In this document: positions 8,361-16,743 of the stretch, piece after piece
How the letters are laid out: each line of letters opens with the position of its first letter
Numbering within the stretch: the first letter of the stretch is position 1
From: CBFHND01 sp965657085
Lineage (GTDB): Bacteria; Pseudomonadota; Alphaproteobacteria; Rhodobacterales; Rhodobacteraceae
Reading direction: 5' to 3'
Assembly: GCA_965657085.1 (NCBI GenBank)
Contig: CBFHND010000006.1
Span: 87,120-151,119 of the forward strand
Length of the DNA stretch: 64,000 bases
The notes under the pieces: model-generated
Database searches by the model: none
What the model was told of the DNA's origin: nothing
What the model saw: only the letters and a program-made list of their open reading frames with translations
Position numbers and translations under genes: made by a program

Positions 8361-8390
8361 AAGGGGCTGCATCATTTGATGCGGCCCCTT
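8361..8390 (+). terminator. Rho-independent terminator after the OmpA lipoprotein gene
   Basis: The stem is AAGGGGC-t-GCATC / GATGC-g-GCCCCTT with an ATTT loop and one mismatch. It lies 23 bp past the stop at 8337. T-rich runs on both sides suggest it may work in either direction. Confidence 0.75.
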
Positions 8391-8443
8391 GCATTTGTGC
8401 CGTGGTGGTCCACGTTGCGGACTGTCGATAAGGGGATTTGAAT

Positions 8444-8980
8444 ATGAGCACACCGAACCTGTTGGGTTTGTCCGGATCGCTGCGTGCCGCGTCGAGCAAC
8501 ACGAAACTGCTGGCCGAGGCCGCGCGTCTTTTCGGCGACTGCAGCTTTGCGATGGGTGATCTGCAACTGCCGCTCTATGACGGTGACGCCGAAGAAGCGC
8601 ATGGCATTCCAGATGCAGTGCACAGGTTAGAGCAGCAAATCGCCAAGGCTGACGCGGTGATCATTTCCACACCCGAGTACAACAAGGGCCCATCAGGTGT
8701 TTTGAAGAACGCTCTGGATTGGGTCAGCCGGTGTGAGGGCAGTTGCTGGAACGGCAAGCCTGTGGCGGTCATGTCTGCTGCGGCGGGACGGGCTGGTGGC
8801 GAACGGGCGCAGACGGTCCTGCGCGGGTTCATGGTTCCGTTCCGCCCGCGTATCTTGCAAGGCCCGGAAATCCATCTGGCGGATTCCAACAACCAGTTCG
8901 ACGCCCAGGGGCAGTTGACCGGTGCGATATACCTGCGCGAGTTGGGCGAGCTGATGAAAAACCTGCGCGCCGAGATTTAG
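8444..8980 (+). CDS. NADPH-dependent FMN reductase
   Basis: A 178-residue flavodoxin-fold protein with the N-terminal phosphate loop LLGLSGSLRAASSNTKL, the mid-protein motif STPEYNKGPSGVLKNALDWVSR and SAAAGRAGGERAQ. These are the hallmarks of the ChrR/YieF/SsuE-like NAD(P)H:FMN or quinone reductases. It would supply reduced flavin or reduce quinones or metals in the cytoplasm. The ATG at 8444 is preceded by AAGGGGATTTG. It is not next to an SsuD-type monooxygenase, so I do not call it SsuE. Its stop overlaps that of the convergent VOC gene by 4 bp. Confidence 0.88.
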   Translation: MSTPNLLGLSGSLRAASSNTKLLAEAARLFGDCSFAMGDLQLPLYDGDAEEAHGIPDAVHRLEQQIAKADAVIISTPEYNKGPSGVLKNALDWVSRCEGSCWNGKPVAVMSAAAGRAGGERAQTVLRGFMVPFRPRILQGPEIHLADSNNQFDAQGQLTGAIYLRELGELMKNLRAEI

Positions 8981-9378
8981 GCGCGGGTACTGACCTCGAT
9001 CAGGTTGCCGTCGGGGTCACGCAGATAGATCGACAGGATCGGCCCGGTTGCCCCGGTTCTGGCAATTGGACCGTCCTCGATGATCGCGTCGCAGTTCGAC
9101 AAATGTATCTGCCAGCTGTCCAAACTCGTTTCCGTGAGAAAGCACAGATCGGCGGTGCCCGCCCCGGGGTGCGCGGCCTTTGGGTCAAACTCGGACCCGA
9201 CCTGATGCAGATTGATCTTTTGATTGCCAAAGCGCAGCGCGTGCCGATGGGTACCGTCGGTCACGACAAAGCGTTCGTGGGTCATGCCCAGAACCGTGGT
9301 ATAGAACGCGGTTGCCTGGTCGATGTCGCGCACCGTCAGCACAAGGTGATCCAGTTGTGTGATTTTTGGTTGTTGCAT
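8977..9378 (-). CDS. VOC-superfamily (glyoxalase/bleomycin resistance-like) protein
   Basis: A 133-residue protein beginning MQQPKITQLDHLVLTVRDID, with LGMTHERFVV, INLHQVGSEFDPKAAHPGAG, ADLCFLT and YLRDPDGNLIEVS. This is the paired beta-alpha-beta-beta-beta arrangement of the vicinal oxygen chelate fold. The metal ligands His, His and Glu are present in LDHLV, INLHQ and LIEV. It resembles virulence-associated YwbC/GLOD5-type proteins; the substrate is unknown. I start at 9378 because the upstream in-frame extension is compositionally implausible. It diverges from the dehydratase gene at 9431, leaving 52 bp for both promoters. Confidence 0.85.
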   Translation of the reverse strand: MQQPKITQLDHLVLTVRDIDQATAFYTTVLGMTHERFVVTDGTHRHALRFGNQKINLHQVGSEFDPKAAHPGAGTADLCFLTETSLDSWQIHLSNCDAIIEDGPIARTGATGPILSIYLRDPDGNLIEVSTRA

Positions 9379-9430
9379 GATGGCGTGCTGCGTACCACTT
9401 GAAGCGATTGGAGAAAAGTGAGGGCCGCAG

Positions 9431-10195
9431 GTGGTACAGCATGACGTATTGGATGTGGCGCGGGCGCGGGCCATGCAGGCCACCCTTGGGCAGCCCGCCT
9501 CGATCGTGGTGGGGGACGCCTTGCCACCCTTCTTTCATCAGCTTTACTTCTGGGACCCGCAGCCGCCGGACCATTTGGGGCGGGATGGGCATCCAAAAGT
9601 TGGCGGGATGATCCCCGACATGGGTTTGCCGCGCCGGATGTGGGCCGGGGGGCGTCTGGAATTTCATGCGCCCCTGCGCGCGGGGATTGCGGCGGACAAG
9701 ACAACTGTGGTGCACAACGCGCAACGAAAAGAGGGGCGCTCCGGCCCGCTCGGATTTGTGACCCTGCGCCATGATATCCGTCAGGATGGACAGACCTGCG
9801 TGGTGGAATATCAGGACCTTGTGTACCGCGAAGATGCGGGTGGGACGGTGGCAAAGCCGCAGGCACCAACCGCACGCCGCGACGAAGACACCGCGCGTCG
9901 TGTCACCTTCGACACGACCACTCTGTTTCGCTATTCGGCGCTGACCTTCAACGGGCATCGTATACACTATGACGAAGACTATGCGCGCGGGATCGAGGGC
10001 TATGACGGGCTTGTCGTGCACGGGCCGTTGCTGGCGCAATTGCTGATGCTTGAAGCGGGCGCGCTGACCCGTTTCGCGTTTCGGGCAACCGCGCCGCTAA
10101 TGCACCATGAAACGGCCGAGTTGTGCCGCAAGGGGCAGGACATGTGGGTGCGCGGCCCGGATGGGCGCCAGTGCATGGAGGCGCAGCTAGGCTGA
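9431..10195 (+). CDS. HTD2/MaoC-like acyl-CoA dehydratase (mesaconyl-C4-CoA hydratase-like), GTG start
   Basis: A 254-residue double-hotdog protein. The N-terminal half has FFHQLYFWDPQPPDHLGRDGHP and the C-terminal hotdog has the catalytic-type motif FRYSALTFNGHRIHYDEDYA followed by GLVVHGPLLAQLL. This matches FAS1-like dehydratases of the HTD2 family, which hydrate or dehydrate mesaconyl- or itaconyl-like CoA esters. The first usable start is the GTG at 9431, because an in-frame TGA lies immediately upstream; the tryptophan-containing N-terminus common in the family is therefore missing. The stop overlaps that of the convergent DAO gene by 9 bp. Confidence 0.8.
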   Translation: MVQHDVLDVARARAMQATLGQPASIVVGDALPPFFHQLYFWDPQPPDHLGRDGHPKVGGMIPDMGLPRRMWAGGRLEFHAPLRAGIAADKTTVVHNAQRKEGRSGPLGFVTLRHDIRQDGQTCVVEYQDLVYREDAGGTVAKPQAPTARRDEDTARRVTFDTTTLFRYSALTFNGHRIHYDEDYARGIEGYDGLVVHGPLLAQLLMLEAGALTRFAFRATAPLMHHETAELCRKGQDMWVRGPDGRQCMEAQLG

Positions 10196-11251
10196 GGCTG
10201 CGACCTCGAAACCTTCTGGGATCGTGTCACGCCCTTCGAGGATCAGATCAGCCATGACATCCGCGACCTTTGGGGCCATGCCAAAGCCGATCTTGAACCC
10301 GCCATTGGCGATGAATTGGTCGGGGCGGTCGGGCCAAGGACCAAGCATGGGCGCGCGGGACCGCGCGCGGGGGCGGATGCCGGCCCATCTGTCGATCACC
10401 GAGGCCGTTTTCAGGGCCGGGACCGCGGTGCGCGCGCGGGCGATCACCGCGTCAAGCTGATCGTCCGTTTCCATGTGGTCAAAGCTGTTCTCGGACGTTG
10501 ATCCGATGGCTGTCGTTCCGTCTGTGTGCGGGATGATGTGCAGACCGTCGGCATATAGCTGCGGCGCGCCTGCCATGTCATGCTTTAACACCGCCGCTTG
10601 TCCTTTGACCCCGGCCCCCATCGGGCGCGAGGCGCCTGCGTTCAATGCCTCGAGGCCCGCAAATCCGGTGGCCCATAAGGTAGGGCCGGTGGCCGCGCCG
10701 TCCGTTTCGATCGCGATGCCCTTCGTTGCAAGGGCTGCGACCAAGGACGCACAGGCGCGGCGGGGGTGCAGAAGGGCGCTCAGGTCATCGTGGATGATTT
10801 GGCCGGTTGGGCTTTGCGGGGTCCAGTCGCCGGATTGTGGCGCAATCCGCCATGTTGCATCATCCTGCCACAGGTCCTTGGCCGTCACGACGCGTGCCTT
10901 TGCCAGCTTAAGTGCATGATCGTCCGCAATCGGTTGCACACGACCCGTGCGGGCATAGCCGGAGCTTACGCCGCCTGCCGCTTCGACCGCGTTCCAGAAC
11001 CCTTTGGCCATCAGAAGGCTTTCCAGTTGGAACTGCTTCTTGGGGTTCCAGTTCTCAGGCACGTGCGGGGCCAATGCGCCCACGATACCGCCTGACGATC
11101 CGGCCCCGGCCCCCGCAGGGTCGATGATGCGCACACGCGCGCCGCGCAGCGCACAGGCCCAGGCGGTGGACAGGCCGAAAATGCCCGCGCCGCGGATGGT
11201 GATGTCTGTTGCCAACGCCTGTGCCTTTGTCCAATGTCGCGCGAGTTTCAT
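10187..11251 (-). CDS. DAO-family FAD-dependent oxidoreductase, MnmC C-domain-like
   Basis: A 354-residue protein. It has the Rossmann FAD motif IRGAGIFGLSTAWACALRG near residue 18 and the C-terminal DAO segment WAGIRPRARSRAPMLGPWPD followed by FIANGGFKIGFGMAP. In enterobacteria the same oxidase is fused to MnmD as MnmC and removes the carboxymethyl group from cmnm5s2U34 of tRNA. Here it lies head-to-head with mnmD, which supports that role by context, though other DAO enzymes would look similar. The ATG at 11251 is 13 bp from the mnmD start; a TTG at 11215 would put the start just ahead of the FAD motif and is a serious alternative. Confidence 0.8.
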   Translation of the reverse strand: MKLARHWTKAQALATDITIRGAGIFGLSTAWACALRGARVRIIDPAGAGAGSSGGIVGALAPHVPENWNPKKQFQLESLLMAKGFWNAVEAAGGVSSGYARTGRVQPIADDHALKLAKARVVTAKDLWQDDATWRIAPQSGDWTPQSPTGQIIHDDLSALLHPRRACASLVAALATKGIAIETDGAATGPTLWATGFAGLEALNAGASRPMGAGVKGQAAVLKHDMAGAPQLYADGLHIIPHTDGTTAIGSTSENSFDHMETDDQLDAVIARARTAVPALKTASVIDRWAGIRPRARSRAPMLGPWPDRPDQFIANGGFKIGFGMAPKVADVMADLILEGRDTIPEGFEVAASA

Positions 11252-11264
11252 ATAGGGCGCAAAG

Positions 11265-11936
11265 ATGCAGGACCAGCGGGCAAAGTTGGAATGGCGCGAC
11301 GGGCAGGTGCCGGTCAGCACGCAGTTCGACGACCCCTATTTCAGTCTGGAAAACGGTTTGGCCGAAACGGCGCATGTCTTTCTTGCGGGAAATGATCTGC
11401 CCGACCGCTTTGTGCCGGGATTTCACGTGGCTGAGTTGGGATTTGGCACGGGTCTGAATTTCGCGGTGACCTTGAAGGCATGGCGCGGCGCCGGGATCGA
11501 CGGGCAACTGCATTTCACCAGTTTCGAAGCCTATCCGATGGCACCCGATGATATGGCGCGGGCCCTGGGTGCGTTTCCCGATCTGGGATCGTGTGCTGAC
11601 GATCTCTTGCAGGTCTGGAACGGGCAAGGCGATGTCTTTGAAATGAATGATGCGCGGCTAGAGGTGATTGCAGGGGATGCGCGAACGGCCTTGCCTGCTT
11701 GGAAGGGTGCGGCAAACGCGTGGTTTCTTGATGGGTTTTCACCGGCCAAGAACCCGGAGCTTTGGGACGCTGCGCTGATGACCGCAGTGGCTCAACATAC
11801 GGCGCCGAATGGAACATTCGCCACCTACACCGCCGCCGGGTTTGTGCGCCGCGCCTTGGACGATGCTGGCTTTGACGTGCAGCGGGTGCCGGGATACGGG
11901 CGCAAGCGTCATATGAGCATCGGAACCCTGAGATGA
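11265..11936 (+). CDS. mnmD: tRNA (5-methylaminomethyl-2-thiouridine)(34)-methyltransferase MnmD
   Basis: A 223-residue protein with FDDPYFSLENGLAETAHVFL at the start, the SAM-binding motif VAELGFGTGLNFAVTLKAW, and WFLDGFSPAKNPELWDAAL. All are diagnostic of the MnmC N-domain/DUF752 family. It methylates nm5s2U34 to mnm5s2U34 in the tRNA wobble position using S-adenosylmethionine. It is a stand-alone MnmD, with the DAO oxidase encoded divergently next door. Its stop overlaps the EamA transporter start by 4 bp. Confidence 0.92.
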   Translation: MQDQRAKLEWRDGQVPVSTQFDDPYFSLENGLAETAHVFLAGNDLPDRFVPGFHVAELGFGTGLNFAVTLKAWRGAGIDGQLHFTSFEAYPMAPDDMARALGAFPDLGSCADDLLQVWNGQGDVFEMNDARLEVIAGDARTALPAWKGAANAWFLDGFSPAKNPELWDAALMTAVAQHTAPNGTFATYTAAGFVRRALDDAGFDVQRVPGYGRKRHMSIGTLR

Positions 11937-12802
11937 GCGCGGGCAACAACACGGGGCTGGGCATTGCCCTGATGATCGCGGTCAGCGTGGTGTTCGCGGG
12001 CCAGGACGGGATCAGCCGCCATCTGGCCGCTGAATACAACGTCTACATGATCGTGATGATCCGGTATTGGTTCTTTGCCGCTTTTGTCGTGGCCATTGCC
12101 GGTCGCAAAGCGGGGGGTGTTACGAAGGCCGCCCGCACGGCACAGCCGCTTGTGCAGATCCTTCGGGGCGTTTTGCTTGCGGCCGAGATCTGCGTGATGG
12201 TCAGCGCCTTTACCATTCTGGGGCTGGTGGAAAGCCATGCGGTCTTTGCCGCCTATCCGTTGCTGGTTGCGGCGCTGTCGGGGCCGATCCTGGGTGAACG
12301 GGTGGGCTGGCGACGTTGGGCGGCCATCGGCGTGGGCTTCGTGGGGGTGCTGATCATTTTGCGTCCGGGTTTGGGCGTGTTCGAACCTGCCGCCGTGATC
12401 CCCCTGATCTCAGCCGTGATGTTCGCCACCTATGGCCTGCTGACCCGCTACGTGGCGCGCAAAGATCGTACCGAGACCAGCTTTTTCTGGACCGGTACGG
12501 TTGGGGCAGTGGCGATGACGGGTGTGGGCCTGTGGTTCTGGGAGCCGATGAGCCAATCCGATTGGCTGTGGATGGGCGCGCTGTGCATGACGGGGGCGCT
12601 GGGCCATTGGCTGCTGATCCGCTGTTACGAGGTGGCCGAGGCCAGTGCGGTGCAACCCTTTGCCTATTTCCAGATGGTTTTTGCTGTTGGGGTGGGTATC
12701 GCCGTTTTCGGCGAGGTTCTGGAATGGAACGTGGCCTTTGGCGCGGCCATTATCGTGGCGGCGGGCCTATTCACCTTGTGGCGTGAACGCCAGCAGGCTT
12801 GA
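11933..12802 (+). CDS. DMT-superfamily (EamA) transporter
   Basis: A 289-residue, ten-helix inner-membrane protein made of two EamA repeats. The first repeat has AYPLLVAALSGPILGERVGWRRWAAIG and the second has QPFAYFQMVFAVGVGIAVFGE. Members export amino acids and other metabolites; the substrate is not predictable. The start forms an ATGA overlap with mnmD, so the two are co-translated. The last 36 bp overlap the 3' end of the lytic transglycosylase gene on the other strand, which is a larger convergent overlap than elsewhere in the window. Confidence 0.88.
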   Translation: MSAGNNTGLGIALMIAVSVVFAGQDGISRHLAAEYNVYMIVMIRYWFFAAFVVAIAGRKAGGVTKAARTAQPLVQILRGVLLAAEICVMVSAFTILGLVESHAVFAAYPLLVAALSGPILGERVGWRRWAAIGVGFVGVLIILRPGLGVFEPAAVIPLISAVMFATYGLLTRYVARKDRTETSFFWTGTVGAVAMTGVGLWFWEPMSQSDWLWMGALCMTGALGHWLLIRCYEVAEASAVQPFAYFQMVFAVGVGIAVFGEVLEWNVAFGAAIIVAAGLFTLWRERQQA

Positions 12803-14740
12803 TCCCGTCAGTTCCGCGCTGAAGGGCTTTGGCAAGGGGTCAAGACCCAGCCGCGCGCGATAGACCGGCAGGCTTTCCGTGACCCGCATCACGTAGTTGC
12901 GGGTTTCGCGGAACGGGATGTGTTCGATCCAGTCGACCACGTCAAAGCCTGCGCCGTTGGCAACGCGCGGATCGCCATACAGCTTCATCCAGCGGATCGG
13001 CCGCGATGGCCCCGCATTGTAGGCGGCAGACATCAGCACCGGATTGCCATCGAACCGCCCGGCCAGCTGGCCAAGAAAAGTGGCCCCCAATTCTGCGTTA
13101 TACACAGGGTCGGTCAACAGGCGTGCGGTGCTGTGTTCAGCGCTGCGCCCCAGCGACGCGGCGACCTCACTGGCGGTGGCGGGCATGATTTGCATCAGAC
13201 CACGTGCCCCGACGCCCGATTGCACTTTGGGATCAAATTCGCTTTCGCGCCGGGCAATGGCCAGCGCCATCTCGGGGGCAATGGACAGATCCTGGGCCAC
13301 CAGCGGGTGCAGCGCATAGTAGGGCGCGTGGATGGTCATCCCACGGCGCGCGGCGCGTTTCCCGATCATCACGGCCAAATGCGGCTGGTCAGTGTCGATC
13401 GCGGCCTGCCCCAACTGGGCAAGCGCGTCTTCACTCAGGCGTTCTGCAAGGTGGGTCCAGAAGCGTTCGGCAAGATCCAATTCGCCCGAAGCCTGCAAAA
13501 GCATTCCTGCCTCAAAGAGATCGGATTTTGCGAACCCGGCGTCACGCCAGTCCTGGGCATGCGCGATGCCACCCATGTCGGGGTCCGGCGGCAGGTCTGC
13601 CCGTTCAGCGGCGAGCAGGCCATAAAAGGATGTCTGGAATTGCGCCCCGTCCAAATAGGATTGATCGGCGGCGGCCACATCGCCCAGCGCTTCGTGCGCG
13701 CGTCCGATCCAATACCCTGCGCGCCCACGGCTGATCGGGGATGCGATGGCGGAACGGTGGTTCTGAAAATGGGTCAAAGCGGTGGCAGGATCGTTTAGTT
13801 TGCGCAGGGCGATGTAGCCCGCAAGCCATTCGAGGTCGGCAAAGTTCGACCCTTCGGTCAGGAAATGCCGCGCGGCCATCTGGTAGGCGCGTCTTGGATC
13901 GCCATCGCGCATCTCATCGCGGGCAAGGCTGCGGCGCCGGTTTGCCCAGGCTTCGGGTTGCCCCAGTTTTTCAAGGCTGCGGGACCGATCCAGCAAAAGG
14001 CTTTTGGCATCGTCTGTGCGCCCTTTGCGGGCACGCCAGACAAACCGGTCAAAGGCCAGCCCGGGATCATCGGCGCGTGCTTCGGGTACAGCAGCAATGG
14101 CCGCATCGACGGACTTGGCACGGGTCTGCAGGGCAAGGCGTGCCATTAACAGTTCGCGTTGGCCTTCGGTCAACAGGGGGGCCATGCGGCGGGCGTCGCC
14201 CCGTTCGGATTGCCAAAGCATTGTGTCGGTGCGTGCTGCGTGGTGCGGTTCAAGCAGGTCACCGTGTTCTGCCAGAAACAAGGCGTGACTGGTGTCGTTC
14301 ATTGGCATGGATCGCCATGCAAGTACGATGGACGCTTCGGCGTCGCCCGTTTCACCCTTGCGCGCCTTGGCGGCGGCATAGGCCAACACACCGCGCGGCG
14401 TTTGCGGCGCAGTATCTGCGAAGAACGCCAGAAGATCGGTGTCGTCTGCCGTCAGAAATGCGGTTTCCGATTTGCGTCTGAGAAAGGCCTCTCCGGGCCA
14501 GTCGGGGCGGCGTTCAAGGAATGCCATCACATCGGCCACGGACCCGCGCCCGGCGCGCAAGCGGTGCCATTCAATCACATCCGCAGCAACCGCTCCGTCC
14601 CGGGCGGCGATGAGTGCGGCGTTGTCCCAGTTGCCATTGCGCAGCGCGTCCATGGCCCAGCCAAGCGGCCTTGGCCGCTCTGCCGAGGCTGGCAAAGCGA
14701 GAAGTAAAAGACACAACAGGCAAGTGGCAAATCGCGACAT
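12767..14740 (-). CDS. slt: Soluble lytic murein transglycosylase (Slt70-like)
   Basis: A 657-residue periplasmic enzyme. A signal peptide (MSRFATCLLCLLLLALPASA) is followed by a long alpha-helical superhelix of TPR-like repeats. The catalytic domain near residue 490 has ALAIARRESEFDPKVQSGVG (catalytic Glu), ARGLMQIMPATA, and later SAAYNAGPSRPIRWM. It cleaves the MurNAc-GlcNAc bond of peptidoglycan, forming 1,6-anhydro ends for wall turnover. I start at 14740, where the signal peptide begins. It diverges from dapA, so two wall-related genes share a 135-bp promoter region. Confidence 0.92.
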   Translation of the reverse strand: MSRFATCLLCLLLLALPASAERPRPLGWAMDALRNGNWDNAALIAARDGAVAADVIEWHRLRAGRGSVADVMAFLERRPDWPGEAFLRRKSETAFLTADDTDLLAFFADTAPQTPRGVLAYAAAKARKGETGDAEASIVLAWRSMPMNDTSHALFLAEHGDLLEPHHAARTDTMLWQSERGDARRMAPLLTEGQRELLMARLALQTRAKSVDAAIAAVPEARADDPGLAFDRFVWRARKGRTDDAKSLLLDRSRSLEKLGQPEAWANRRRSLARDEMRDGDPRRAYQMAARHFLTEGSNFADLEWLAGYIALRKLNDPATALTHFQNHRSAIASPISRGRAGYWIGRAHEALGDVAAADQSYLDGAQFQTSFYGLLAAERADLPPDPDMGGIAHAQDWRDAGFAKSDLFEAGMLLQASGELDLAERFWTHLAERLSEDALAQLGQAAIDTDQPHLAVMIGKRAARRGMTIHAPYYALHPLVAQDLSIAPEMALAIARRESEFDPKVQSGVGARGLMQIMPATASEVAASLGRSAEHSTARLLTDPVYNAELGATFLGQLAGRFDGNPVLMSAAYNAGPSRPIRWMKLYGDPRVANGAGFDVVDWIEHIPFRETRNYVMRVTESLPVYRARLGLDPLPKPFSAELTGSSLLAFTPQGE

Positions 14741-14875
14741 CTCTTGCAATTCCCGTGGTTGCAAGGCTAGAGCCTTTGAACATATCGCCCGAGCCGCCGC
14801 GTGCAACTCACGTTTCGGCCAGTGGAGATGAAACCAGGCCATTTGCCGGCCAAATATGAAAAAAGGAGCGTGAAT

Positions 14876-15748
14876 ATGTTCAAAGGCTCATTGCCTGCCC
14901 TCGTCACGCCGTTTCGGAACGGCGAGCTGGATCTGGAAACCCTCAAGAAACTGGTGGAATGGCACATCGGTGAAGGCAGCAACGGTCTGGTGCCCGTAGG
15001 CACCACCGGCGAAAGCCCCACGTTGACCCATGCCGAACATGAAACGGTTGTGGAAACGGTTGTGAAGGCCGCGGGTGGACGGGTTCCGGTGATTGCCGGA
15101 GCGGGTTCGAACAACACGCTGGAAAGCATCCGTCTGGCGCAGCACGCCGAGAAAGTGGGCGCAGATGCCATACTGGTGGTCACGCCCTATTATAACAAGC
15201 CAACACAGCGCGGGTTGATTGCCCATTTCACGGCGATCCATGATTGCTGTGCGTTGCCGATCATCATCTACAATATCCCGCCACGCTCGGTCATCGACAT
15301 GACGCCGGACACCATGGGTGAGTTGGCCAAGCTGGAACGGATCGTGGGTGTGAAGGACGCTACCGCCGATTTGTCGCGTGTGTCTGCGCAGCGGATGACC
15401 TGTGGCAAGGATTTCGTCCAACTGTCAGGCGAAGATGGCACGGCCCATGGGTTCAACGCACAAGGCGGTGTCGGTGTCATTTCGGTGACAGCGAACGTGG
15501 CGCCCAAGCTGGTGAGCGATGTGCAGGCGGCCTGTGCCGCCGGGGATTACGCCAAGGCGCTTGAGGTGCAGGACAAGCTGATGCCGTTGCACCAGGCGAT
15601 CTTTACGGAGCCGGGTCTGGTGGGGGTGAAATATGCGATGTCGCGTCTGGATCTTTGCAGCGAAGAGGTTCGTTTCCCGCTGACCGGTCTGACGGATGCG
15701 ACCAAGGTATTGGTCGATGACGGTTTGCGCCACGCGGGGCTGTTGTAA
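14876..15748 (+). CDS. dapA: 4-hydroxy-tetrahydrodipicolinate synthase
   Basis: A 290-residue TIM-barrel protein. Landmarks are MFKGSLPALVTPF, the substrate loop GTTGESPTLTHAEHE, VTPYYNKPTQRGLI, YNIPPRSVIDM with the proton-relay Tyr, and IVGVKDATADLSR with the Schiff-base Lys. It condenses pyruvate with aspartate semialdehyde, the first committed step to diaminopimelate and lysine. The ATG at 14876 follows AAAAAGGAGCG. It is monocistronic and ends in a hairpin terminator that follows one copy of a repeat also found after dgcN. Confidence 0.96.
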   Translation: MFKGSLPALVTPFRNGELDLETLKKLVEWHIGEGSNGLVPVGTTGESPTLTHAEHETVVETVVKAAGGRVPVIAGAGSNNTLESIRLAQHAEKVGADAILVVTPYYNKPTQRGLIAHFTAIHDCCALPIIIYNIPPRSVIDMTPDTMGELAKLERIVGVKDATADLSRVSAQRMTCGKDFVQLSGEDGTAHGFNAQGGVGVISVTANVAPKLVSDVQAACAAGDYAKALEVQDKLMPLHQAIFTEPGLVGVKYAMSRLDLCSEEVRFPLTGLTDATKVLVDDGLRHAGLL

Positions 15749-15803
15749 ACCGGAGCGCCTTTCGGCGCACGCGATGCTTTGTTGGGGCTCTGCCCCAAAC
15801 CCC

Positions 15804-15826
15804 GGAGTTTATCCGGCAAGATGAAG
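15804..15826 (+). repeat. 23-bp downstream repeat, copy 1
   Basis: From GGAGTTTATCCGG to the trailing AAGATGAAG this segment is identical to 46938-46960. Both lie downstream of a gene stop codon in the same orientation. It is preceded by GGGGCTCTGCCCC, a small palindrome. Rhodobacterales genomes often carry related text ending in AAGATGAAG after genes; the function is unknown. Confidence 0.7.
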
Positions 15827-15840
15827 TTGGATCTGGAAGA

Positions 15841-15865
15841 GGCCCGCGTGATTGCGGGCCTTTTT
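15841..15865 (+). terminator. Rho-independent terminator after dapA
   Basis: The stem GGCCCGC / GCGGGCC, with a GTGATT loop, is followed directly by TTTTT. It is well placed to end the dapA transcript, 92 bp past the stop codon. Confidence 0.85.
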
Positions 15866-15870
15866 GGTTT

Positions 15871-16743
15871 CTAGCGTTTGCCGTAGTAGAGGCCGACCAC
15901 GTGTTCGGCCTGGGCAAAGAAGAGCCAGCGGGCGGTCAGCACGCCGGCGATGTGGCTGAGCACCGCGACCAGGGCAAGCCAATGCGAGAAGGGCGAGGCC
16001 AGCAACATCACCGGTATGATGATGGCCAGCAGCAGCGCGATCATCCGCAGTTTGCTGGCGTGTTTGCGGCCGACCACATGTACGAATTCGCGCAACAGGT
16101 AGTTGGTGCCGGTGTGAGGTGGTTCAAACGCTGTGACGGTGCCGATGTCGCCCAGACCTGTGGCCGTGGCCATGTTGGTGCCTGATTTTTCCAGCGCGCC
16201 GTCGCCTGTGACCCATGTGCCGATCAGGGCCACGCCCGCCACCAGCAAGAGCCAGATGGCCGCGCTGACCTGACCGGCCAGCAAGGCACCGCCCGCGATG
16301 GACAGGGACAGGAACATTACCGGCGTCAGCGGGGTGTTCCACCGCGGCACCGTCTTGAGCTGGGTATAGATCATCGATGTTGTGAACACGGTCAGCAGCG
16401 AAAAGAGTGCGCCCAGCCACCCCAATGCAGCGATGCGCGTATCGGCAAAGACCAGACCGGCCCCGTAGAGCGCCATCAGGATCAAGGCCGTCACAGCACA
16501 CCAGCCTTCACGGCTGAGCCAGCTTGTCCGCCATTGTGTGAACGCCTTGAGCGCACGTTCCGGGCGACCAAGGTGGAAGGTCGAAGCCATCAGCCCGCCG
16601 ACGGCCATCACATAGGCGATGGCGAAGAACACAAAGGCGACCCAGCCGGTGACGGCAGGGACACCCATGCCAAGCCACATCAGCAGGCCAAAGCCCAGGC
16701 CGGAGAAGGTGGTGAAGATGATAACAGAAGGTGCCGGGTGCAT
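15871..16743 (-). CDS. soeC: Sulfite dehydrogenase membrane anchor SoeC (DmsC-like)
   Basis: A 290-residue integral membrane protein with about eight hydrophobic helices. It starts MHPAPSVIIFTTFSGLGFGL and contains STFHLGRPERALKAFTQWRTSWLSREG, a signature of DmsC-type anchors. It would hold SoeAB to the cytoplasmic face of the inner membrane and pass electrons from sulfite to the quinone pool. The start overlaps the soeB stop by 4 bp (ATGA). The location directly after xsc and pta is the reason I call it SoeC rather than a DMSO reductase anchor; the fold alone would not separate the two. Confidence 0.88.
   Translation of the reverse strand: MHPAPSVIIFTTFSGLGFGLLMWLGMGVPAVTGWVAFVFFAIAYVMAVGGLMASTFHLGRPERALKAFTQWRTSWLSREGWCAVTALILMALYGAGLVFADTRIAALGWLGALFSLLTVFTTSMIYTQLKTVPRWNTPLTPVMFLSLSIAGGALLAGQVSAAIWLLLVAGVALIGTWVTGDGALEKSGTNMATATGLGDIGTVTAFEPPHTGTNYLLREFVHVVGRKHASKLRMIALLLAIIIPVMLLASPFSHWLALVAVLSHIAGVLTARWLFFAQAEHVVGLYYGKR

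Noticed and set aside
8444..8980. SsuE of an alkanesulfonate monooxygenase system
   Set aside because: The FMN reductase is not near an SsuD gene or sulfonate importer; only the general family can be supported.
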